A DNA stretch of 64,000 nt from assembly GCA_011799875.1 (NCBI GenBank), contig CM022303.1:423330483-423394482 (forward strand). Direction: 5' to 3'. Both the position numbers and the translations under genes were made by a program. The stretch is from Thinopyrum elongatum. Taxonomy: Eukaryota; Streptophyta; Magnoliopsida; Poales; Poaceae. Of the stretch, positions 11,201 through 22,098 are shown one piece after another. Numbering within the stretch: the stretch's first letter is position 1; every line of letters begins with the position of its first letter. The notes under the pieces were generated by a model. The model did no database searches. It was given only the letters and a program-made list of their open reading frames with translations, and was not told the origin of the DNA.

Positions 11201-12430
11201 TACCACACTACCAACACACTAACAATTTGGATATTTGATCCGAGGGGCCTCTGGCCTGATAGCACTAACCATCACGTGGGCATAGGATGGGCGTTCTGCG
11301 TCGTATACATCAGCCGAAGCTTAATAGACGTCAGCGAGGAGCGGCACGCGCTGGATTGGACTGGTTAAGCCCGCGCATGTATTAAGGGTGCTAGGTCTAC
11401 TTCCAGCCGCCCTCGCAACGCACAGGAGTTCCCGGGGCGAAGGCCGAAGACCCCTGGGCGCATAGGTTTAGTCCGGCGTGCTGACCTCTCTGTTAAGTAT
11501 TCGGTCGGGTTGCGGCGTATCATTTGGCCGAGGCCGGGTATGACCCAGTAAAGTGTGTCCGGCCGGAGTTAAGCGAGCGTGGTGGGTAAGTTGGTGCACC
11601 CCTGCAGGGAAGAAACAATCTATCGATAGCCTGTCCTACGGTAACGGACACTCTGAGTTGTATCCCGATCAATACAATTAGAACCTGATACTTGAGATGA
11701 TAACAGGATAGTATGGCTCTGGGATTGCTTTCTCGCAGGGAGTCGAGGAAGGATCTCTGGGCGAGGTTGATAACACTACTATTACTTTACTTTATGCTAA
11801 TCTGCACTCTTCTAATGCTGCAAGACCGCTGAAGATGCTGAAGATGCTAGTCGTCGATAGGACTAGGCTTTCCCCTCTATTCTGGCATTTCTGCAGCCCA
11901 ATCCACATATACAGCCTTCCTTTGGAAATGTTGCATATGTAGTGTAGATCCTTGCTTGCTGAGTACTTAGGATGAGTACTCACAGTTGCTTTGCTTTCTT
12001 TTTCTCCCCATATCCGTTTGATGCAACCAAATGACGGAGCCCCTGAGACAGCAGCTCCCACCGACGGATACTAATACTACCCTCCCGGCGAGTACTACTA
12101 CGAGGAGCCGAACGACGACCAGGAGTAGGTTCGGAGGGTCCCAGGCAGGAGGCCTGCGCCTTTCGATCGTAGTATTTTCTTTTGCCCCACCTTCTTAAAG
12201 GCCTATCTATGTTTTCTTTTATATCTGTACTCAGATATCTAATGCTTCCACTGACGCTTGTATGCGAGCTTATGTATTCGAGCCCTCGAGGCCCCTGGCT
12301 TGTAATATAATGCTTGTATGACTTTATTTATGTTTTAGAGTTGTGTTGTGATATCTTCAAGTGAGTCCTTAGGCTTGATCGTGTGCATTTGCGTGTATGG
12401 TTAGTGCACGATTAAGCCGGGGTCGTCACA
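8280..12430 (+). mobile_element. Element H: solo LTR of a gypsy-type element in element C gag
   Basis: Begins TGTAACATCCCC, ends GGTCGTCACA, flanked by the perfect TSD ATAGC (8275-8279 and 12431-12435). About 4.15 kb with no internal second copy of its ends, no primer site and no retroviral ORF, so it is a single LTR left by recombination between two LTRs. A GC- and CpG-rich block spans about 8760-9760; ORFs there have no protein character. TG..CA ends of this form are typical of chromovirus-like gypsy LTRs (inference). Confidence 0.85.
10748..10955 (+). repeat. Degenerate GAGGGTGATTCCTC repeats in H
   Basis: Four versions of CGAGGGTGATTCCTC occur near 10752, 10817, 10885 and 10938, about 55-70 bases apart, with diverged spacers. 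They look like an old tandem array inside the LTR. Confidence 0.5.
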
Positions 12431-12861
12431 ATAGCTTATTGAAGGGAATTATAGAGAAAGGTGTTTACAAGAGCCTTGCCGGAAGTAAGCAATTTGAGGA
12501 AATTGTACGCAAGCAAGGAAGGCACCGAAAGAATCAAGGTGTTGGTTTTGAACGCAAGTTCAATGCCAATGGAGTTGAGTGGGAAGAAGATCAATACCCC
12601 AAGATGAAATTTGTTCCTCAACAAGAGAAGTATGATCCCACTTCTTTCAAGGGAACACAAGCTCAAGATGATCTTCCACCATAAGACCACAAGCTAAAAG
12701 GCAAGGATAAGCTTCAAGAGGAGATTGATGCATTTGAAGAAGCTCCTAAGGCCTTGGTCAAGTGGGTTCCCAAGATTACATCAAGTTCTACTTCATCAAG
12801 TACGACTACAACTCCAAGGATTCCCATCAAGATGATGTGGATCTCAAAGAAGAAGAACTAG

Positions 12862-13669
12862 AGAGTTCTTGAGGGTGACTCCGCCAACATACTTCACTCA
12901 TATTCATTTTGTCAAGGACAAGTGCAATCAACTTCCATATCTTGCACTAGTTCAAGGAGTCACAAACCCTCTTGTTGGTAAGATAAGGGACAAGGTAACC
13001 TAATGCTTTCATGGACAACATCATATGTGTATTTCACTCTATGTCTATAGATATCCTTGTGTGTTCCTTGTGGGACTAACCCATGTAGGTATTGAAAGTG
13101 CAACTCACTCCAATGGATTGCTCCAAATGATCTACATCAACATTTAGCATCCACATCTTCAACATCTACATGAAGTCATCATCGACAAAACCCAAGGTTA
13201 GTTCATCCCTCTTAGGGGGGATATCACATCTAGGGGGAGCTTTACTCTAAGAATTGAGCTAAAGCAACTCTAATGGTGTGAACACAACAATGCTTTATGT
13301 AAAAGTGGTAATCCCACTTGTGCTTAAATGATGAGTATGACCTATGATCAAATGTTCCCATTTGACTCCTAAGTCAATATACTCATATATAGATGACCTA
13401 GTCATCGCCAATTTCTTGATAGATGCTAGAGTGTTTGTGCATGCTTTGACACATATTTCATTTGCTATCTTATTGTGTGAGCATGTTGGATGCATAATTT
13501 TTCTCCATTCGAGAACATCCATTTGTTGTTTTGATTGATTTTCTTTCTGCCAAATGGATGGACAAGAATGCCTAAGTACTCCCTCTAGCTATCTATGCTT
13601 TTCTCGTCTCAAACTCTATTCATGCTACATCACAAAGTTTGATCAAGTCATATTCGGACCCTCCGAGTG
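12862..13669 (+). other. Element C spacer after gag, no pol
   Basis: No coding region. Holds two G-rich runs (near 13215-13221 and 13233-13240) that resemble polypurine tracts, conserved in D near 42750-42775. In complete copia elements protease, integrase and RT would lie here; I see no remnant of them. Confidence 0.65.
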
Positions 13670-13675
13670 AGGAGC

Positions 13676-14480
13676 ACTCGGAGCCACCGATTCGTCATAG
13701 ACTTAACTTCCAAAACTTCTTAGTGCATTTCGGTCTGACTGATCCATCCCATTCGGTCACACCGAGTTCATTAAGTTGATCTAAGTTTTAATCTTGGTGC
13801 AACCGATTTGAACCTTTCGGTCACACCGAGTTGCAGCAACCGCTTGCGATCCTGCATCTCGGTGCCACCGAGTCGTTCCACTCGGTCACACCGATAGTGA
13901 CTGGACATATATTCCCACGGGCTGAAAATTTGGAAATTCCTCCAAACACTTCGCCCGCGCCTGTCCAGCTCTGCCAACTCGAGCTCTCCGGATCGTCTCC
14001 TCGTCGCCAGCATCCTCCTGCCGCTGGTTTTCGCCGCCGTCAACGGGAACCTTCACCGCCGTTGTCGCCGTAGCGAGTTCATCGCCAAGTTAGGGTATGA
14101 ACTCGTCCCTTTGTGCCTTCCCCACTCCGATTCCAAGCACAAAGATCAATGCCTATATTCTTTCCATGTTTTGAGACAACTCTATCCACTGCAAACTCCG
14201 TTAGATTAGATATGATGCAAAAATTTAGGTTTAGGTATCCGCCGAACTCATCTTGGACCGACCGATATTAGGATTTCGGTCTCACCGATTTGGCTTAGGC
14301 CATAGCACAAGTATTTTTTGGTCTGACCGAAACATACCAATCGGTGTGACCGAGTTCATTTTTCTGTGAAATCCTAGCATCTCGGAGTCACCGAACTGTG
14401 TCTCGGTCTGATCGATTTCACATGTTTAGACTCTAAAGCTGCTTCGGTGTCACTGAATTTGTAATATCGGTAGCTCCAAA
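13676..14480 (+). promoter_or_regulatory. Internal promoter-like region upstream of the element C second ORF
   Basis: Carries about a dozen exact or decayed TCGGTNNNACCGA palindromes like those of the LTR U3, then a TATA-like CATATATT at 13906-13913, then a GC-rich leader. A candidate intron runs from donor GGTATGA at 14095 to acceptor TTCACAG ending 14585, just before the ORF start. D has the same layout with a better TATA box (56666-56673) but a mutated donor. An own promoter for the second ORF is inference. Confidence 0.5.
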
Positions 14481-14606
14481 ATTCTTTCTGTAGAAAACTA
14501 AAACTAAGTTTTTGACTCATTTGTTTTGCAAAATGGTTGTATTTTGTGATGCTTATCCACTCTATCTCAACCTATCTATTCACAGGGTCAGCTTTCAGTG
14601 TCAGAG

Positions 14607-16418
14607 ATGTCAGACAACAGTGACAGCCAGAACAAATCAGAGGAGCAGGCAAATCTGAGTGAGGGCACTAGCCCCTCAAAAAGTAGCTATGATGAGGGTA
14701 GCAGAAGCACCCCAAGCAATCTGCCTAAGGCTGCAACTAGGCAGAGGAAGAAGAGAACCTCAGATTCTGAAGATGAAGACTTTGTGGTTGATGAGGAGGT
14801 CACCTCAAAGAAGAAGATAGTCAAGAAGGAGTATGCTGCTGCTGGCATCAAGCCTGAGATGAAAGATGATGAGGAAGAAGAAGAGGCTGCACCAGCTCAG
14901 AAATCTCAGAAATTGATGGGAGATGCTATTAAGTCTGGGGCTGCTCCATCCAAGCCCAAGACAACTCCCAAGCAATCTTCACAAGCTCAAGCTCCAAAGC
15001 CAACAACACCTAAGAGAAGCACAAGAAATATCTCAGCTGCAGAGAAGAACAAGGCCCCAGTGCCTGAAGCTCAAGAAGATGAGGAGCAGCAAGTGCTCAG
15101 GAAGCTCAAACCAAAAATTCCAGATCATGATGACACTCATCCAATAGCAGAAAACATGAAGTTGAGAAAAGATGCAGGTCTCAGACTATGCAGGCAGACA
15201 GACCCCTATGCTACAAGGAGAAGGACTGATGTGGATTACAGGTTTCACACCAAGGAGCAGCAAGACTTCTATGAGACAATTCTCCTAGACAAGAAGCCTA
15301 TAGTCAGTGACATGAGATGGGTTGACTGGAAGTTCATTGATGACAATGAAGATTACTTCCCTGGAGTTCATGAGAGCTTCAGGATGAATGGAGTTGACAC
15401 TTTTATTGGTCAGAAATTGACGAAATGGAATGATGAGATGGTGATGCTATTTTATTCAACTGCACATTTTTACCTAGATGGCAAGATAGTCTGGATGACT
15501 GAGGGTACTAGGTACCAATCTTCAATTGCTGAGTGGGCCAAGATGATCAATGCCCCTGAAGAAGCAGAGGATGACACAGATGTCTATGCAAAGCCCAGGA
15601 AAGATCATAACTCCATGGCTCACATGTACAAGGAGATTCCAGATGCTGCATTGGGGACTCACAAGTTTGGGTCCATTTACTATCAGTTGTCAGGGCTGCC
15701 AACCATCAATACTATATTGAGGCACACCTTGTTAACCAAATCTGGAGATGACAGGATGATCAGAGGGCACTCAATTAACTTGTTACATATGTTTGATGTG
15801 CCAGAGAAGTTCAAGGTGATGACCTTGATTGTTGAAACAGTTAAGAGGACTGCAGCAGATCAGAAGAGGTCATGTGGATATGCCCCACACATTCAGATGC
15901 TCATCAACTCCAAGATGGGCACAGGCACATATCTGCTAGACAGAGAGCACCTTCCCCTGAGGCCAGACTTTGAGGACAATGTTGTTGTCATGGATGCATC
16001 ACATCCTACATCTGTGGAGGCTCAAGAGAAGAGAGAAAAAGCAAAGGCAGCAAAGACTTCCAAGGTTCCAGATGTCTCAGCTATAAATCTCAAGATCAAG
16101 TAGGATCAGCTCAGCTATCTGCTTGAGGCCACTATGAGAATTGAGAAAGGACTAGCTACCCTGACTCAAAATCAAGAAAGTCTTGAGAGAATCATTGAAA
16201 CAAAATTTTATGATCTAGACTTGAAGGTCACAGAAATTCAGACCACAATTGAGCAACTTCAAGAAGAAGCAGAGGACAGGAGAGGAAGAGCTACCACAGA
16301 GGCATTTCAGAGAGTGACTAGAGCCAACAGGTCTGTAGCTGTGCCAGTCAGTGACACAAGAGCCACCACTTCTGCACATGCAGCCACTGCCCCAGTTGCA
16401 ACTCCTCCAGTTCCATAG
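14607..16418 (+). pseudogene. Element C second ORF (plant transposon-protein-like, coiled-coil tail)
   Basis: ATG at 14607 (MSDNSDSQNKSEE) matches the start in D. The N-terminal 150 residues are low-complexity, Ser/Glu/Lys rich. A conserved globular part follows (YRFHTKEQQDFYETILL, WNDEMVMLFYSTAHF, SSIAEWAKMIN), resembling the 'putative plant transposon protein' domain found in retrotransposon extra ORFs (from memory, not searched). A stop TAG at 16101-16103 replaces Gln of D; the frame then runs on through a coiled coil (TLTQNQESLERIIE to IEQLQEEAED) to a Pro/Ala/Thr tail and TAG 16416-16418, also premature relative to D. It sits where SIRE-type copias carry an env-like ORF, but I see no signal peptide or membrane segment. 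Function unknown. Confidence 0.75.
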
Positions 16419-17018
16419 TCATCATCGGAAGCTTTTGCAGATGCTGTTCTCTCCACGCCATCTTCGCACACTGGAGCTCCCGGAGATCGTGCTTAGAGTG
16501 CCGCATAGCACTATGCGTTTTCAAGCTTTTTGGTAACTTGTTGCCAAAGGGCGAGAAAGTGTATAGATCATAGGCTTCGAGAGAGAGAGAGTGTGTTTTG
16601 ATTTTGTTTGCCTCTCTTGCTACTTGTTATTTGATCATTCGTTTGCTACAATATTTATGCTTGTGTGTGAGATAAGAGTATCTCAAACTCTTATGATCAT
16701 GTGGTTGATCATATCATGCCTTAATGTGTGCTTGAACGATGATATCTTATCACTTGTGTATGATCAATCATGTTTGCCTTGGTGATGAGTGCATGCTATT
16801 TATATACTATCATTTTGAGCGCTCCACCAAGATGTATGTGACATGGAAGAGTAACCCATGATCCTAATCGATTGTGCATTTGCATTCAAAAGCAAATTTT
16901 AAATAATGCACAAATTTAGGGGGAGCTCTTGCTTATCACATACTTCTCAAAGCGATGATATATTTCATTCATATTACCATTTGTCGAAGCTTTGATCTAT
17001 ATGTTGTCATCAATTACC
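16419..17018 (+). other. Element C 3' untranslated spacer
   Basis: Non-coding, GA-repeat near 16580, T-rich segments and conserved blocks shared with 59450-59950 of D. I see no gene. Confidence 0.6.
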
Positions 17019-17032
17019 AAAAAGGGGGAGAT
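17019..17032 (+). other. Element C polypurine tract
   Basis: AAAAAGGGGGAGAT directly before the 3' LTR, the expected plus-strand primer. D carries the same tract at 59952-59965. Confidence 0.85.
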
Positions 17033-18664
17033 TGAAAGTGCAACTAATCCCTGGGTGGTTTTGGTAATTCATAACAACATATAGCTCATTGAACTAATAT
17101 CCATTCAAGTTGATTATTTCAGAAAGTTCAATGATTGGCAATGGCATGGACTAGAGATGTGGACCCCTCAAAATGCTAAGGACAAATATTGGCAAAAGAT
17201 CAAGACTCTTCATTTCTATTTTAGTGATCCAAGATCACATTGAGTCCATAGGAAAAGCCAATACTATTAAAAGGAGATGAGGTGTTGCTTAATGGTCTAC
17301 TTGCTCAAAATGCTTAGTGATATGCTCCAAAGCCCTCAACCACTCTCTCAATTCCAGATATGTCCTAAACCTAAAGTCAAACTCGGCCCCACCAATTTGA
17401 TCTATCCGGCGCCACCGAGTTCTTTTGACATAGCCATAGCCAGAAACCCTAATCAGTTCGGTCTCACCGATAGGTGTCTCGGTCTCACCGAGATGGCAAT
17501 GCAAACTCTTTGTTTCCCTTCGTAACATTTCGGTCTTACCGAGATGAGTGATCGGTCTCACCGAGTTCGCCTTGCAAACTCTTTGTTGCCTATTGCAACT
17601 ATTTCGGTCTCACCGAAATGTGCAACCGGTCACACCTAGTTTGCCTGACCAATTCTCTGTTTGCTCATTGCTGAAATCGGTCTCACCGAGTTCATGCAAT
17701 CGGTCACACCGAGATGAGATTTTGCCCAAACCCTAGCACATCGGTCCCACTGAGTTGAGTATATCGGTCCCACCGAAAATCCTAACGTTCACATTTTGAA
17801 TTGAATCGATCTCACCGAGTTCTTCTATTCAGTCTGACCGAGTTGGGTCAAATGTGTGTAACGGTTAGATTTTGTGTGGAGGCTATATATACCCCTCCAC
17901 CCCCTTCTCTATTAAAGAGAGAGCCATCAGAACGTGCCTACACTTCCACTACTCATTTTCTGAGAGAGAACCACCTACTCATGTGTTGAGACCAAGACAT
18001 TCCAATACAACCACAAGAATCTTGATCTCTAGCCTTCCCCAAGTTGCTTTCCACTCAAATCATCTTTCCACCATAGCCAAATCTGTGAGAGAGAGTTGAG
18101 TGTTGGGGAGACTATCATTTAAAGCACAAGAGCAAGGAGTTCATCATCAACACACCATTTATTACCTTTTGAAGAGTGGTGTCTCCTAGATTGGTTAGGT
18201 GTCACTTGGGAGCCTCCAACAAGATTGTGGAGTTGAACCAAGGAGTTTGTAAGGGCAAGGAGATCGCCTACTTCGTGAAGATCTACCCGAGTGAGGCAAG
18301 TCCTTCGTGGGCAATGGCCATGGTGGGATAGACAGGGTGGAGCCCTCCGTGGACTCGCGCAGCCGTTACCCTTCGTGGGTTGAAGTCTCCATCAACGTGG
18401 ACGTACGATAGCACCACCTATCGAAACCACGCCAAAAATCTTCGTGTCTACATTGCGTTTGCCTTCTCCAAACCCTTCCCTTTACCTTCATATGCAATGT
18501 TTTACTTTCCGCTACTATACTCTTAGAATTGCATGTGTAGGTTGATTGCTTGACGTGTGCTAAGTTGCTAAAATCTGCCAAGACTTAAAATTGGGAAAAG
18601 GCTAGATTTTTATTTGGTCAAGTAGTCTAATCACCCCCCTTATAGACCTACTTTCGATCCTACA
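17033..18664 (+). repeat. Element C 3' LTR (1632 bp)
   Basis: Pairs with 4792-6449. Contains the palindrome array (about 17385-17840) and TATATATA at 17884-17891. A deletion of about 26 bases near 18330 accounts for most of the length difference. Ends CCTACA followed by TSD CAACC. Confidence 0.93.
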
Positions 18665-18669
18665 CAACC

Positions 18670-20152
18670 ATAGCCATGACTCGATAATTATCATAAGGAT
18701 GTAGTTATATTATTAATTTGCATCTTTTATTTGGATCTTCATTTGGAGTTGTTGTGTGTTGAATTAATTTTATTTCCTCGTTAGATATATCGTAAAGTAA
18801 AGGAGTGACGATAACGAAGGAGCTCACCGGATCATGCTTTGACATATATTTTCATATTATGCATATCCCTTTAAATTTTAATACTATACATGTTTTACAA
18901 AGTATTATTACTAGCTAGAGCCATAGGTTCAAGACTTGCAACCATGCTTGGCCATGCTTGCACAAAATGGGTGGGATGAAAACCAAAATTGTTTTAAACC
19001 TTTAAACTTGCCTCTTTTGGGGCAACGTTTTGTGAAAACTTTTGAAAAACAAAACTATATATTATTTTACTTCTACTCCCTGGGTGGAATGGTATGACGA
19101 GAGCGTCCACAAGTGATTGCGCCCATCGGGGTCTTGCAGTGAATGCGCCCGACTGGGGTCTTGCACACAGGTTTTTGGTGGGGACCGCCGTCCAGGGGAA
19201 TGAGATCTTCCAAGTACAGTTCAATGTAGCTTCCAGTACAGCCACATGCTACTATGGGCTCTGGCTTAGCTTAGTACTAACGGGAAACCCTTACCTTAGG
19301 ACCGCCATCGGAGAGGGGCTTTCATTGCCTAAGTTGCGGGCGGCTTGGTCAGGTATAGGGGGCTGTTTCGGAAAGGCTTCGTCACAATCTCCTCCTGGTC
19401 GTACACCCAAGTGTGTAACGATAAACAGGGTTGGTTGTGTCATGTGGGGAACGTGTACGACCTCTGCAGAGGGTTTAACCTAATCGATTAGCCGTGCCCC
19501 CGGTTACGGGCAATTTTGAGCAACTGAAGACTTGGACTGAAGAAGAATCTCCCCTTTCTTTTCTAAAAGTCTGTTTTAAGGGTAAAGTTGAGGAATGAGC
19601 ACAGTGAATGTGTTTCACTTCAAACTTATGTATGTTTTAAACTAATTTGGAGAATGAGCACTGGTGCGTATATCCAAGTGTCTCACTCCTACCTTTTATA
19701 CTAAAAACTATTTCTATTTCAAAAGAAGTTTACAAAATTTAGTATAGGAGAAAATTGGCTTTATGCAAAGGAAACCTCCACCAATACTTACCCAGCATAT
19801 ATAATCTGTTATACTTTCCTTTGCAACTTGCGAGTACATTCCACGTACTCATCTGCACCTGTCATGTGCAGATCTCGACAGATTAAGAGACGATAGGGTT
19901 ATGGTCTACACTCAACGAGCCAAGTGGCGTTGATGGAGCCCTAACTTAGCAACTACGTATGATTCCGCTGTATTATGTGTCAGCATTGAGCTGTGCCAAT
20001 GGTATGTATTTGCTAAATTCTGGATCTACTGTTGTAGTAAAATGATGTATGTTTTACTGATATTCATTCTTGTTACTGTGTGTGCTAGCTACGATCCAGG
20101 GATAGCACAGTAAGCACAGAGACTTGGATTTTACCAAATCCGTGTCGTGACA
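18670..20152 (+). repeat. Element B 5' LTR, second part
   Basis: Resumes the B LTR after C and matches about 24311-25771. It keeps about 30 bases (about 18670-18699, between two TTATCA repeats) that the 3' LTR has lost. Ends GTCGTGACA. Open stretch 19094-19483 is LTR sequence without protein character. Confidence 0.88.
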
Positions 20153-20155
20153 AAA

Positions 20156-20167
20156 TGGTATCGGAGC
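20156..20167 (+). other. Element B primer binding site (tRNA-iMet type)
   Basis: TGGTATCGGAGC three bases after the LTR, one mismatch from the usual TGGTATCAGAGC. Confidence 0.8.
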
Positions 20168-20995
20168 ATACGTTGACTGTAGGACGTGACCCTAGAAAAT
20201 GGTTTAGAAATAGGAAGACCTTGATAGGAAAAACTTATATTTTCAGTAGTATTAATAGCATTCCCGTATCCTCTTCTTTTCTTTACTAAGTTCTCATCTG
20301 CTTTCGAAAACTTAGATGACCAAACTCCTAGACTCTAATGACCTTGACACTGATATGAAGAACCTAAAGTTTACTTCATGGAAATGATGCTAAAACCAAG
20401 GCATGTCCAATACTGAAGATTACATCCAAGAGGTTGAGAAGAACCGAAGACACTCAAGACTAAGATGACTATGAAGAAGTTGAAGATTTACTCCTATCAT
20501 GGAATATCCCAAACAATTCTAATAGTATCCAAGGCCACCATGAGAGTTGTGAAATAAATGAAAGAGTGCGAGTAGTGTGCCAGACCATGCAAACCCATGT
20601 GGATGAAGGTACCATAGGAATTGTTTGAATGAAATCTATAAGTGAAATTTGGATTTTTGTTTGAGTTCTTCACCATTGATTTGATTTTTGTTGTCATTTG
20701 AGTTGTGTGATTTATAACCTTCCGTTATTAGGATACGACCTCCGTAGGTTTGTATTATTTATTCTACCTTGAGAGGTGCAAGTTACGGATGATTAACAGA
20801 AGACCTTCATACGGGTGAAGCATCACACACTGAAGACTTTCAAGAACCAAAGAAATGAAGACTTTATGACGAAACCATAGAAACGAGCCTATTTAAATGT
20901 TAAATATAAAAGTTGTTTGATGATTGTTGTGTGGGTATCTATCTCTCCTTTTATCTAAAGCCCTACCTCATCTCTCCAAACCTTAAACCCCATAG
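20168..20995 (+). other. Element B internal leader, non-coding
   Basis: AT-rich, many stops in all frames; no recognisable domain. Confidence 0.5.
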
Positions 20996-21436
20996 ATGGA
21001 CAGAATTATTTTGATGGGACTAGTGACCCGTTCAGAAATAGAAGAGTGGATTCAGAATATAAAAGGCGTAATGGATGAAAGAAAAGAAAATCCAAAGGAG
21101 AAGGTGAATTATGCTTCTCAATATTTTATTCGAGAGGCTGACACTTGGTGGAAGATGCGTATAGCCATCGATGAATCTCAAATGGCAATCACTTGGGAAC
21201 ACTTCAAGGAATCTCAACTTCAATCTTGTCTTTGTCATATGAATCTGAAGAAAGCAAGTGAAGATGCGAGGAAATTCCGTTATTTCACGGATGCAAGTGT
21301 AACACAACCGTGTAGGATCACCGCCACCCAAAAACGTTTTATTAGCTTTGCAGGTGAAGACCTCTTAATGACGAGTGAGAGTGACCGAGTGTTAGAATAC
21401 GTGATTCACCTATCTACATATGAAGTAATGATTTGA
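20996..21436 (+). pseudogene. gag: Element B gag remnant
   Basis: About 146 residues. The segment around SEIEEWIQNIKGVMDERKE, then NYASQYFIREADTWWKM and ITWEHFKESQ, follows the order of the Ty3/gypsy Retrotrans_gag domain (EWxxxIE..., ADTWW, ITWxxFK). Sequence before the ATG also looks gag-like but contains stops. The second half is unrecognisable and no zinc knuckle, protease or RT follows before the 3' LTR. This points to a chromovirus-type gypsy ancestor and a dead gag. Confidence 0.65.
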
Positions 21437-22076
21437 GTACGGGATGGATTGGCCCCCATACCGGAGACTCTTATTATAAACTTTTGTATGTTCGATTGGT
21501 AAATCAGAGAGTTTCAAACCCTAGTTGAGTGTCGATACGACAAGCTTGAAACCATAGAATGGTAGGACGTATTACCCTTATAGACAGGCAGTCGTGCCTA
21601 ACGTAGGTTGAACGGTGAAGAAGAAACATGAAGATCTCAAGGAGTTCCATCGGAAGCTATCGACCACCATGAGAGTCTCGATAGTTAGCTTTGGAATTTC
21701 AGCAAGGCTTGTTCTTCTGAGGTAAATCTCAGTTCTTAGTCACACGAGCTTGATGATGAACCACCAGGGAATGAGAAGGCAATGGAATCCCCCGTAAGTA
21801 TGTTTTTAAGGGTGGTAGCTCCAGATACCCTGAAAGGATAGTTGTTACCAAACACCAGTCTAGTTGAGACTCAGTGTGGTGCCTGAAGCCTCAGATTTAT
21901 GATATGTCGAAGGCACAGAGGTATAAGGAATTGTACCAGCAGAGGACATACCTACAAGCTAGAGGTGAAGATAAACCACGAACCTGTAGATGATATGACC
22001 AAACACTGGGGAAGTGACCCAAGGAACCCAAACCCTAACCTATTTCTTGCTAGCCTCTGCAAATCTTGAGGACGAG
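21437..22076 (+). other. Element B internal, degenerate non-coding
   Basis: No ORF of note; no protease, RT or integrase motif seen. Ends in a tract typical of this LTR class. Confidence 0.5.
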
Positions 22077-22098
22077 ATTTCTTTTAAGGGTGGTAGTT
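22077..22098 (+). other. Element B polypurine-type tract
   Basis: Purine-rich run containing TTTTAAGGGTGGTAG immediately before TGTAACATCCC of the 3' LTR, preceded by GAGGACGAGA. This arrangement is usual in chromovirus-type grass elements. Confidence 0.65.

Larger units (their letters stand above)
6534..12861 (+). pseudogene. gag: Element C gag, interrupted by solo LTR H
   Basis: Starts at ATG 6534 (MASSEGNYHRRG). The UBN2-type gag core follows, with TNFASWKHKKKMHIL near the N-terminus. Compared with D, a short stretch containing FDG is missing here. A CX2CX4HX4C zinc knuckle lies at residues 274-287, but the His ligand is Tyr (residue 282), so zinc binding should be lost. A long Arg/Ser/Glu-rich tract (about residues 290-360) and an acidic tract follow. 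Stops: TAA 7935-7937 where D reads Glu, and TAA 12682-12684 where D reads Gln. Element H splits the frame at Ser codon 8277-8279; it resumes at 12436. The natural stop is TAG 12859-12861, and no protease follows. Confidence 0.9.
4792..18664 (+). mobile_element. Element C: pol-less copia element with gag and a second ORF
   Basis: Starts TGAAAGTGCAAC and ends TTCGATCCTACA, with the perfect 5-bp TSD CAACC at 4787-4791 and 18665-18669. Order: LTR (4792-6449), primer site, gag of UBN2 type with zinc knuckle, no protease/integrase/RT, spacer, palindrome array, second ORF (14607-16418), polypurine tract, LTR (17033-18664). Element H is a later insertion in gag. The gag resembles the SIRE/Maximus branch of copia. 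Element D in this window has the same pol-less order, so the loss predates both insertions. Confidence 0.92.

Noticed and set aside
8280..12430. H as a complete retrotransposon
   Set aside because: No second LTR, primer site, polypurine tract or ORF inside; it is a solo LTR.
14598..14606. Start of the C second ORF at 14598
   Set aside because: That codon is GTG; ATG 14607 matches the start used in D.
14607..16418. Envelope protein
   Set aside because: No signal peptide, transmembrane segment or glycoprotein-like cysteine pattern; position alone is not enough.
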